64,000 nt of DNA from Asanoa sp. WMMD1127. GTDB lineage: Bacteria; Actinomycetota; Actinomycetes; Mycobacteriales; Micromonosporaceae. The position numbers and the translations under genes are program-made. Positions within the stretch are counted from its first letter, which is position 1. The number at the start of each line of letters is the position of its first letter. The stretch spans positions 1,674,001 through 1,738,000 of the forward strand of contig NZ_JARUBP010000001.1 of assembly GCF_029626225.1 (NCBI RefSeq), read 5' to 3'. Below, piece after piece: positions 1 to 7,485 of this stretch. The notes under the pieces are model-generated. The model worked only from the letters and a program-made list of their open reading frames with translations, was not told the DNA's origin and searched no databases.

Positions 1-1734
1 GCCGGGCACCAGCAGCAGCACCGCCACCACGGCGTCAGCCTGCTCCGGGATGGAGCCGGATCGGATCTCGCCCGAGTAGAGCCACTGTGGACCGCCGGTG
101 AGCAGCGTGCCGATGCCGAGCACCACCAGCGCCAGGCCGGCCACCACGCGGGTGATCGCTTCGATGAGGGCCGGCGCCTCATCGGCGAGCGACAGGTAGG
201 CGACCGCGCGTACGGGCTCGGTGGAATGCGGGCTGAGGTCGATGTTGGGGCGGCGCCAGTGCGCGTGCGCGCCGTGCTCGCGCGGGTCGTTGTCGGTGGT
301 GATGTCGTGGCCGAGCTGGAAGCGCCGGATGCCGTCGGCCAGCGCGGGCAAGGCGGGGCCGGCGAGCGGACTGCGGGCGAGATGCCGCAGACCGTCGGCG
401 GAGTAGTGGGCGGCGAACGCGGCCAGCACGGGAACCGAGCAGTCGCCGCGCCCCAGTGCAGCGACGACCTCGTCGCTGTCCATCGCCGGCGGATCGACCC
501 GCGGCGCGACTGCGCCCAGCGACCGGTGCCGCTCCGCGATGTAGCGGCGGTAGCTGGTCAGGTCGGTCAACCGCCGCCGGCCGACCTCGGCGAGCCGCGA
601 CGCGATGCCCTGCAGCTCGAGCTCGAGCAGCTTGCGATGCGGGGCCTGACCGGCGCTCGCCTCGGCGAGCATCTCGACGTCCTGGGTCAGCGTCTGCACG
701 AAGTCGTCGTCGACGTCGCTGGACATCACGAACCGGCGGACACTCACCTCCTCGTTGACCTCGACGGTGAGGTGGTAGGCGCCGACCGCACGCGGGATCG
801 CCGTCTCGTATTCGACGACGAACTCGCGGTTGACGGGCAGGACGCTCTGCACGAAGCGTTGCCAGGGTGCGCTGGGCCGGCGCCCCGGCAGCAGCGGCGC
901 GTCCCAGACGAGGTAGCGCCGGGGCGTGGCGGCGTCGAGCAGGACGATCAGCATGTATTGGCTGCAGGCGAGGCTGAGCAGGTGGGCGAACGGCAGCCGG
1001 GTGCCGCTGCGGCCGTCGGCGGGCCAGAGCTCGTCGAGCCCGGCCAGCGCGAGATCGCGTACGGCCCGGGCGTCGACCTCGCGGTCACCCGGCGCCCGCG
1101 GCGGCAGCAGCGCGTAGTCGAGGGGCGTGCGGATACCGCGCTCGGGCAGGGAGCCGGCGCTGACCAGCTCGGCGATGGCCGCCTCCACGAGCCACCGCGA
1201 GCGCTGGTGCGTGTGCCGCAGCCGGTGCACGACGGTGTCCCTGATCGTCACGTCCCGGTGCGCGTCGATCAACATCGACAACAGCCGGACGAACGCGGCC
1301 GCGGTGACCCGGTTGGAGTCGCGGTGGGTGAACCGGGGCACGACCGCGCCGGTCGAGTCCTTGACCACGACGGGCGCGAGGTCGCTGCGGCTGTAGCGGG
1401 AAACCGGAATCCAGAGCGAGGTGCCGTGCCCGGCCTCGGTCGGCGCCACGATCCGGCGCCGCTGGGCACCGGCGATCGCCTGCAGGTCGACGTCGACGCT
1501 GACGGAGCGGGTCATGTGGCCACGGTCGATCAACGTCAGATGCTCGGCGACGCGCGGGACGTGGTCGAGCCGGAGCGAGAGGTCCATCAGGGCGAGACCG
1601 AGGGCGGCCTCGCGCTGGGTGTAGGTCGGCGGCGCGGAGGGCACGGGCAGGGTCTCGATCAGGGCCCGAAGGTCACGGAACGGATCGCCGGCAACCGCAT
1701 CCGGCACACTGCCGCGCCTCGCCGCAACCCGCAT
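1..1734 (-). CDS. Large hypothetical membrane protein, C-terminus beyond the window
   Basis: I do not recognise the family. Reading leftward from an ATG at 1734, about 578 residues are visible and the frame runs off the window edge without a stop. The first ~500 residues look soluble: an early region starting MRVAARRGSVPDAV, a run of charged helices, and a long middle segment that includes RHTHQRSRWLVEAAIAELV. Near the window edge the sequence turns hydrophobic (VVAGLALVVLGIGTL, then ADAVVAVLLLVPG), which suggests at least two membrane segments near the C-terminus. The long open frame on the opposite strand (226-1785) has Arg/Gly-rich, low-complexity composition typical of an antisense shadow, so this strand is preferred. 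The gene diverges from the secreted protease, with a 7-bp inverted repeat between them. Confidence 0.7.
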   Translation of the reverse strand, partial: MRVAARRGSVPDAVAGDPFRDLRALIETLPVPSAPPTYTQREAALGLALMDLSLRLDHVPRVAEHLTLIDRGHMTRSVSVDVDLQAIAGAQRRRIVAPTEAGHGTSLWIPVSRYSRSDLAPVVVKDSTGAVVPRFTHRDSNRVTAAAFVRLLSMLIDAHRDVTIRDTVVHRLRHTHQRSRWLVEAAIAELVSAGSLPERGIRTPLDYALLPPRAPGDREVDARAVRDLALAGLDELWPADGRSGTRLPFAHLLSLACSQYMLIVLLDAATPRRYLVWDAPLLPGRRPSAPWQRFVQSVLPVNREFVVEYETAIPRAVGAYHLTVEVNEEVSVRRFVMSSDVDDDFVQTLTQDVEMLAEASAGQAPHRKLLELELQGIASRLAEVGRRRLTDLTSYRRYIAERHRSLGAVAPRVDPPAMDSDEVVAALGRGDCSVPVLAAFAAHYSADGLRHLARSPLAGPALPALADGIRRFQLGHDITTDNDPREHGAHAHWRRPNIDLSPHSTEPVRAVAYLSLADEAPALIEAITRVVAGLALVVLGIGTLLTGGPQWLYSGEIRSGSIPEQADAVVAVLLLVPG

Positions 1735-1810
1735 GGCCGACCCCGCCTTCGCCGCGCCTGCCGCCAACCTATGCGACCGACCTAACGACAGCCACCGATA
1801 AAGCGGCACC

Positions 1811-1828
1811 GTGTCCGGAAGCGGACAC
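1811..1828. promoter_or_regulatory. Inverted repeat in divergent promoter region
   Basis: GTGTCCG-GAAG-CGGACAC is a perfect 7-bp inverted repeat about 90 bp before the protease start and 77 bp before the divergent membrane-protein start. Its position between divergent genes fits an operator. Its size would also fit a small hairpin. The regulator is unknown. Confidence 0.4.
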
Positions 1829-1915
1829 GCGACGGAGGTGGCGGGGTTCCGCCATGGCGGAAGCTCGTCCTCGGCAGGCCTTCTTCTCGGCCCGCCGACC
1901 GTTTAGACCTCTGGC

Positions 1916-4900
1916 ATGCCAATCCCCTCATCGCCGTCCGGACGTGGGTGCCGCAGGCTGGTCGCGGCCGCCACCACCGTGGCGCTCGTCGCCGCGGCGG
2001 TCGCTGTCCCGCAGGCTCCGGCGCTCGGCGGCCCCACGCGGCCCGCGCCGCCCGCGCCCGTGTCGTCCGTGACCCACAAGGTCACGTTGGTCACCGGCGA
2101 CGTCGTCACCGTCGGCACCGCGGCCGACGGTCGGCAGATCGCCGATGTCGACCGGCCCGACGACGCCGTCGGTGGCGTACGCCTGCAGGAGGTCGGTGGC
2201 GATCTCTACGTCATTCCCGACGAGGCCGTCGCGTTGCTCGGGGCCAACCGGCTCGACCGGCGGCTGTTCAACGTCACCGATCTCATCGAGATGGGTTACG
2301 ACGACGCCAAGGCCGGTGGGGTGCCGCTGATCGTCACCTATGCCGCCGCGAAGACCCGGGCGAAGCCCGCGCCGCCCAAGGGCAGCCGGCTGGTTCGCGA
2401 GCTCGCCAGCATCCGTGGCGCCGCGCTCGACGCCGACAAGCGGCAGGCGCGTGCGTTCTGGTCCGCCGTGGCGCCGACGACCGGGGCCGCGACGCTCCAA
2501 GCCGGCGTGACCAAGCTCTGGCTCGACGGTCGCGTGACGGCCAGCCTCAAGGAAAGCGTCCCGCTGGTCGGTGCGCCCGACGCATGGGCGGCGGGCTACG
2601 ACGGTGCGGGTGTCACGGTCGCGGTGCTCGACACCGGGGTCGACGCCGATCATCCCGACCTGAGCGGCCGGATCGACCGTACCGCCAGCTTCGTGCCCGG
2701 CCAGTCGATCGATGACGTCAACGGGCACGGCACCCACGTGGCCAGCACGATCGCCGGCAGTGGCGCGGCTTCGGGCGGCGAGCTCAAGGGTGTGGCGCCG
2801 GGCGCCGACCTCATCGTCGGCAAGGTGCTCGGTGACGAGGGATCCGGGCAGGACTCCTGGATCATCGCCGGGATGCAGTGGGCCGCCGAGTCGGGCGCCG
2901 ACGTCGTCAACATGAGCCTCGGCGACACGTTCCCCACCGACGGCAGCGACCCGATGTCGCAGACGGTCGACGCGCTCTCCGCCGAGTACGGCACCCTGTT
3001 CGTGGTCGCCGCCGGAAACGCCGGCCCCGAGACCATCTCCACGCCGGGCGCCGCGGCGTCCGCGCTGACCGTCGCCGCGACGGACAAGCAGGACAACCTC
3101 GCGGACTTCTCGAGTACGGGCCCGCTCGCGTACTCCGGTGGCTTGAAGCCCGACATCTCGGCGCCGGGTGTCGACATCACCGCGGCCCGCTCGCAGGACA
3201 TGACCGACGGCGGGGAAGGGCTTTACCGCAGCATCAGCGGTACGTCGATGGCCACCCCGCACGTGGCCGGCGCGGCGGCGATCGTGGCGCAGCAGCACCC
3301 CGACTGGGCCGGCACGCAGATCAAGCAGCACCTGATGAGCACCGCCAAGGGCCTCGCCGACGACTATTCGCCGTACCAGGTGGGCACCGGTCGCCTCGAC
3401 GTGGCCGGCGCCGTGCGGCGGACGGTGAGCGGCACGGCGTCGCTGTTCTTCGGCAACTACGACTGGCCGCACGAGCCGACCGACAGCCCGGTCACCAAGG
3501 ACCTGGTGTATCGCAACGACGGCGCCACCGACGTGACGCTGGACCTGACCGCACCCGGTGGTGCCTTCAGCCTCTCGGCGTCGACGGTGACCGTGCCGGC
3601 CGGCGGGCAGGCGACCGTGCGCGTCACCGGCGATCCGCGGGCGGTCGGCTACGGCCGGTTCGTCGGCTACGTCGTCGGCGTGGACGCGGCCACCGGCCAG
3701 GCCGTCACCCGGTCGTCGGTGGCACTGATCAAAGAGGACGAACGCTACGACCTGACGGTCAGCCTCGTGGGCCGCGACGGGAAACCGGTGGCCGGGTGGG
3801 TCGTCGTGACGAAGACCGGCGACCCGTGGCCGTCGACCGTGTTCGTCGACGGCACGACGACCCTGCGGATGCCGGCCGGCACCTACGCCGTCTCCACCTC
3901 GCTCGACGTGGCCGGCGAAAAGGCGGACCGGTCCGGCCTCGCCGTGCTGGTGGACCCGGAGACCGTGCTCGAGAAGTCGGCGACCGTGGTGCTGGACGCG
4001 CGCAAGGCCCGCCTGCTGCGGACGAAGGCGCCGCAGCGCACCGAGGACCGGCAGCGCAAAGTGGACTTCAGCATCGTCGACGGCACGGGCCTCGAATACC
4101 GGAGCGCCTATGCGATCCCGCCGATGTACGACGACCTCTATGTGTCGCCCACCGAGGAGCTGACGGACGGTCGGTTCATGCTCACCACCCGCTGGCGCAA
4201 GGGCGAGCCGACGCTCGGCCTGAGCGTGCTCGGTGGCCTCCTGCCGTTCGACACGCTCGTCCAGCCGGGCAGCTCCGTCCAGGAAGGACAGACCGACCGG
4301 ACGCGCCTGGTCTACGCGGGCAACGGCGCCGCCGCCGACTACGCCCGGGTCGACGCGAAGGGCAAGGTCGCGGTGGTACGGCGCAGCGACGCGGTCACCG
4401 CCGAAGAGCGCACCTCCGCCGCGGTCGCGGCCGGCGCGAAGGCGTTGGTCGTCGTCAACAACGGCGTCGGCGGGCTGATGGAGTACGTGGGCGAAGCTCC
4501 CATCCCGGTCGCCACCGTGCACCGCGACACCGGCGTGCTCCTCGCGGCGCTGGCGAAGGCCAACGCGTCCGTCCTCTTGGAACAGTCGGCCTACAGCGAC
4601 TTCGTGTACGACCTGACCCGCGACTACCCGGGCCGTGTGCCGGACCGTCCGCTGGTCTACGAGCCCCGCAACGACCAGCTGGCCAGGATCGACGCCCGTT
4701 ACCACGGCGTGGTGGACGGCGAGGGGTCCGGCTACCGCTACGACCTGACGCTCACCCCGTCGCTGGGCTCGCACGAGCGCGAGTGGCACCCGGGCACGCG
4801 TACCGAATGGGTGTCTCCGCAGCAGGTCTGGGTCGAGTCGCACGCGCAGAACATCGGCGGCGACCTGCCGTGGGAGGTCGTGTCGGGGGTCAACACCTTC

Positions 4901-5611
4901 CCGAAGGGCGCGACGACCCGACTCGACTGGTTCGCGCCAGCGGTCGGACCCGGCTTCAGTGACTCGTTCGGCGTGATCAACTCGCGGTGGGAGAACTACC
5001 TGACCTGGAACGTGCAGCCGTGGAGCTCGTCCAGCGACACGATGCGGCTGGGCGGTTACCTGCCGTGGGGCGCCACGCCCACCCACCTGCAGGTGTTCCA
5101 AGGCGACACGCTGATCCACGACAACCCCTACAGCGCTGACATGCAATGGGTCGAGGTTCCGGCCGGCGACCTGCCCTACCGGGCGGTCCTGGACGCGGAG
5201 CGGCCGGCGTCGCCGTTCCGGCTGTCGACGCGCACGCACACAGAATGGACCTTCCGGTCCAACACCGTCGACTCCGACAACTTCGAGCCGTTCTCGGTCA
5301 TGCATCTCGACTACCGGCTGGCGACGGACCTGCGTGGCGACATCCGGGCCAACCGGAGCCAGGAGATCGCGCTGCGTCCCCGCTCGTCGGACTTCGGCAC
5401 GCTGCCGGGCAACGTGACCCAAGTGCGGCTGGAGATCTCGAGCGACGACGGCGCCACTTGGCGCACGGTCACCCTCACGCGGGGCGACGACGGTTGGTGG
5501 AAGGGGACGTTCCGGGCGCCGGCCGGCTTCGTGTCGGTGCGCGCCGGCGCCGAGATGAGCAGCGGCTACAGCATCAAACAGGAGATCGTCCGGGCGTACG
5601 GCGTGCGGTAG
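1916..5611 (+). CDS. Secreted subtilisin-like (S8) serine protease with PA-like insert
   Basis: Predicted extracellular endopeptidase of the subtilase family, 1231 aa. Residues 1-39 form a signal peptide (Arg at 10-14, hydrophobic VAAATTVALVAAAVAV, Ala-rich cleavage region). A propeptide-like segment follows to about 210. The catalytic triad is intact: Asp239 in AVLDTGVDADHP, His271 in NGHGTHVAS, Ser444 in SGTSMATPHV, with oxyanion Asn368 in AAGNAGPE. Around 800-880 a segment with GKVAVVRRSDAVTAEER and AGAKALVVVNN resembles a protease-associated domain, though it lies C-terminal to the catalytic domain rather than inserted in it. The remaining ~350 residues look beta-rich and may be an adhesion or stability region. 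No clear Shine-Dalgarno precedes the ATG, so the start is chosen because it gives a complete signal peptide. A regulator gene follows 53 bp downstream on the same strand. Substrate is unknown. Confidence 0.9.
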   Translation: MPIPSSPSGRGCRRLVAAATTVALVAAAVAVPQAPALGGPTRPAPPAPVSSVTHKVTLVTGDVVTVGTAADGRQIADVDRPDDAVGGVRLQEVGGDLYVIPDEAVALLGANRLDRRLFNVTDLIEMGYDDAKAGGVPLIVTYAAAKTRAKPAPPKGSRLVRELASIRGAALDADKRQARAFWSAVAPTTGAATLQAGVTKLWLDGRVTASLKESVPLVGAPDAWAAGYDGAGVTVAVLDTGVDADHPDLSGRIDRTASFVPGQSIDDVNGHGTHVASTIAGSGAASGGELKGVAPGADLIVGKVLGDEGSGQDSWIIAGMQWAAESGADVVNMSLGDTFPTDGSDPMSQTVDALSAEYGTLFVVAAGNAGPETISTPGAAASALTVAATDKQDNLADFSSTGPLAYSGGLKPDISAPGVDITAARSQDMTDGGEGLYRSISGTSMATPHVAGAAAIVAQQHPDWAGTQIKQHLMSTAKGLADDYSPYQVGTGRLDVAGAVRRTVSGTASLFFGNYDWPHEPTDSPVTKDLVYRNDGATDVTLDLTAPGGAFSLSASTVTVPAGGQATVRVTGDPRAVGYGRFVGYVVGVDAATGQAVTRSSVALIKEDERYDLTVSLVGRDGKPVAGWVVVTKTGDPWPSTVFVDGTTTLRMPAGTYAVSTSLDVAGEKADRSGLAVLVDPETVLEKSATVVLDARKARLLRTKAPQRTEDRQRKVDFSIVDGTGLEYRSAYAIPPMYDDLYVSPTEELTDGRFMLTTRWRKGEPTLGLSVLGGLLPFDTLVQPGSSVQEGQTDRTRLVYAGNGAAADYARVDAKGKVAVVRRSDAVTAEERTSAAVAAGAKALVVVNNGVGGLMEYVGEAPIPVATVHRDTGVLLAALAKANASVLLEQSAYSDFVYDLTRDYPGRVPDRPLVYEPRNDQLARIDARYHGVVDGEGSGYRYDLTLTPSLGSHEREWHPGTRTEWVSPQQVWVESHAQNIGGDLPWEVVSGVNTFPKGATTRLDWFAPAVGPGFSDSFGVINSRWENYLTWNVQPWSSSSDTMRLGGYLPWGATPTHLQVFQGDTLIHDNPYSADMQWVEVPAGDLPYRAVLDAERPASPFRLSTRTHTEWTFRSNTVDSDNFEPFSVMHLDYRLATDLRGDIRANRSQEIALRPRSSDFGTLPGNVTQVRLEISSDDGATWRTVTLTRGDDGWWKGTFRAPAGFVSVRAGAEMSSGYSIKQEIVRAYGVR

Positions 5612-5621
5612 TTCAGCTCCT

Positions 5622-5640
5622 CGCCGGTCTTTCCCCGGCG
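5622..5640 (+). terminator. Small hairpin between protease and regulator genes
   Basis: CGCCGG and CCGGCG arms flank a short pyrimidine-rich loop in the 53-bp gap. No T-tract follows. It could attenuate read-through from the protease gene into the regulator gene, but the stem is short. Confidence 0.25.
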
Positions 5641-5664
5641 CACCTGGTGACGCATACTCTGCCG

Positions 5665-6678
5665 ATGCTGGGTGCGCTGGGGTTGGACGCCGACGAGGAG
5701 GGCGTCTACCGCGCGCTGCTCAGCCGGCCCAGCGCGACGCTCACGCAGCTCGTCGAGGTGCTCGAGCCGTCGCCGGCGGCCACGGTGGCGGAGGCGCTGG
5801 CGCGACTCGCGGATCGGGGCCTGGTCAACCGGGCCGGCGTCGACGGCTACTGCGCGGCCCCGCCGGCGGTGGCACTCGGCGCGCTGATTACCGAGCGGCG
5901 GGACGCGCTGCGGGTCGCCGAGCAGGCGCTCGTCACGCTGGCGGAAGAATATCGGGCCGCGGTCGCGGGCCAGACGATCGGCGAGCTGATCGAGGTGGTC
6001 ACCGGCACGGACGCCATCCGGCACCGCTTCACACAGTTGCAGCAGGCGGCGCGCACGGAGCTACGGGTGTTCATCACGGCGCCGTTCGTGGCCGTGCCGC
6101 TTGGCGAGAACGCGGCGGAATCGGCAGCGGTGGACCGCGGCGTCCGCTTCCGCGGCGTACTGGAACGCTCGGTCCTCCAGGAACCGGGCGGCGTCGAGGA
6201 AACGGTCGACTCCCTCAACCACGGCGTCGAGCTCCGGGTGGTCGACGAGCTGCCGATGAAACTCGCGATCGCCGACACGGACCTGGCCCTGGTCCCGCTG
6301 ACGATGACACCGGGCGGCACCCCGGGCGCGGTGCTGCTGCAGCAGAGCGGCCTGCTGGCGGCGGTGGAGGCGTTGTTCGAGGCGGTCTGGAACCGGGCGC
6401 ATCCGCTGGAACTGCCGAAGTCGTCGGCGTCAGCCGCGCCCATCGTCGAGGTCGAGACGGACCAACTGACCGACCTGGACCGGCGGATCGTGTCACTGCT
6501 GATCGCGGGCCTCTCCGACCAGGCGGTGGCGGCGCAGTTGGACCTGTCGCTCCGCTCCTTCCAACGCCGCCTACGCCACCTGACCGACCTGGCCGGCGTC
6601 CGCAGCCGCATGCAGTTGGGTTGGTACGCGTCGCAGCAGGGCTGGGTCCGCCAGGCCGACGTCATCCGCTCCTCCTGA
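5665..6678 (+). CDS. TrmB-type winged-helix transcriptional regulator with C-terminal LuxR-like HTH
   Basis: A cytoplasmic DNA-binding protein of 337 aa. Residues 1-75 form a TrmB/ArsR-like winged helix (DEEGVYRALLSRPSATL, then ALARLADRGLVNRAG). The middle (100-240) matches the phospholipase D-like sensor fold seen in TrmB-type actinobacterial regulators (TELRVFITAPF, RGVRFRGVLERSV). Residues 268-325 form a second helix-turn-helix with the LuxR pattern (DRRIVSLLIAGLSDQAVAA). ATG 5665 is preferred; an in-frame GTG lies at 5647. The gene runs in the same direction as the S8 protease. Such regulators often sit next to secreted peptidase genes in actinomycetes, so it may control the protease, but nothing here proves that. 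Confidence 0.8.
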   Translation: MLGALGLDADEEGVYRALLSRPSATLTQLVEVLEPSPAATVAEALARLADRGLVNRAGVDGYCAAPPAVALGALITERRDALRVAEQALVTLAEEYRAAVAGQTIGELIEVVTGTDAIRHRFTQLQQAARTELRVFITAPFVAVPLGENAAESAAVDRGVRFRGVLERSVLQEPGGVEETVDSLNHGVELRVVDELPMKLAIADTDLALVPLTMTPGGTPGAVLLQQSGLLAAVEALFEAVWNRAHPLELPKSSASAAPIVEVETDQLTDLDRRIVSLLIAGLSDQAVAAQLDLSLRSFQRRLRHLTDLAGVRSRMQLGWYASQQGWVRQADVIRSS

Positions 6679-6683
6679 CGGCG

Positions 6684-6698
6684 GCGATCTCAGATCGC
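6684..6698. terminator. Bidirectional hairpin between convergent genes
   Basis: GCGATC-TCA-GATCGC is a perfect short inverted repeat in the 32-bp gap between the regulator (plus) and the methyltransferase (minus). There is no T-run, so it is a weak terminator candidate. Confidence 0.35.
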
Positions 6699-6710
6699 GG
6701 GGCGGCGGGA

Positions 6711-7466
6711 TCAGCCGCGGCGCAGCACCAAGGTCGCGAACCCCAGGACGGTGCGGTATCCGCCGAGCCAGCCGGCACGATGCTCGCGGGCGACGGTGAG
6801 CACCTCAGCAGCGTCAGGATGGCCAGGGTTGTCGAGGGCCCAGTCGGTTAGCGAACCGGCCCAAGACCATTCGTAGTCGTCCCACTCGGTGGTGTCGCTG
6901 ATATGGGCGTACACCGGACACCAACCGGCCTTCTCGGCGACATCGACCAAACCGGCGAGATCGGTGAAGTCATCCTCGGACGCGTCCAGCGCAGCCAGAG
7001 CCGCCTGAGTGGGTGGGTTCTGCCAGAAGCCGTCACCGACGAGCAGCACGCCGTCCGGACGCACATGTCGTCCAGCCACCTCCAGCGTGCCGGCGAATCC
7101 CCCGAACGCGTGCGTCGACCCGACGCAGAGCACCAGGTCGTAGTCCCCATCCGGCACGTAGGACCGGGCGTCGCGTTCATGCAGAGCCAACCGGTCAGCG
7201 AGGCCGCGCTCGATCGCGGCGGCCTGCGCGCGCTCGAGGGCGTACGGGCTGAGATCGACCCCGTCAGCGTGCCCATCCGGGTAGTGGGTGAGGGCCTGCA
7301 AGGCCCACGCACCCTCCCCACAGCCGAGGTCGAGCACCCGAGCCCCCGGTTGCCGGCCCGTCCGCCGCAGGAGCCGGTTGACGTTGACCTCCGAAACCGG
7401 CGCGGCGATCGGATGGTGCGTGTGCGCGATGCTGCTCAGCCGTTGACGATCCACCCGCCAAGTCAA
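6711..7466 (-). CDS. Class I SAM-dependent methyltransferase
   Basis: A Rossmann-fold methyltransferase of 251 aa. Motif I is VLDLGCGEG at residues 44-52, followed by an acidic motif II in ADGVDLSPYALERA and a motif III-like YDLVLCVGSTHAFGG. The substrate cannot be read from the sequence. The frame opens at a TTG (7466). A GTG at 7454 gives VDRQRLSSIAHTHHPI and may be the true start. It begins 19 bp after the stop of the AfsR-like regulator on the same strand, so the two are probably co-transcribed. Confidence 0.85.
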   Translation of the reverse strand: MTWRVDRQRLSSIAHTHHPIAAPVSEVNVNRLLRRTGRQPGARVLDLGCGEGAWALQALTHYPDGHADGVDLSPYALERAQAAAIERGLADRLALHERDARSYVPDGDYDLVLCVGSTHAFGGFAGTLEVAGRHVRPDGVLLVGDGFWQNPPTQAALAALDASEDDFTDLAGLVDVAEKAGWCPVYAHISDTTEWDDYEWSWAGSLTDWALDNPGHPDAAEVLTVAREHRAGWLGGYRTVLGFATLVLRRG

Positions 7467-7485
7467 CCAGCCCGGACGCTCGGCG

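Noticed and set aside
226-1785. 519-codon open frame on the plus strand
   Set aside because: Antisense to a better-looking protein; composition is Arg/Gly/Val-rich with no family features, a product of third-position G/C bias.
1928-5422. 1164-codon open frame on the minus strand inside the protease gene
   Set aside because: It is the shadow of the S8 protease gene, which has a signal peptide and complete catalytic triad on the other strand.
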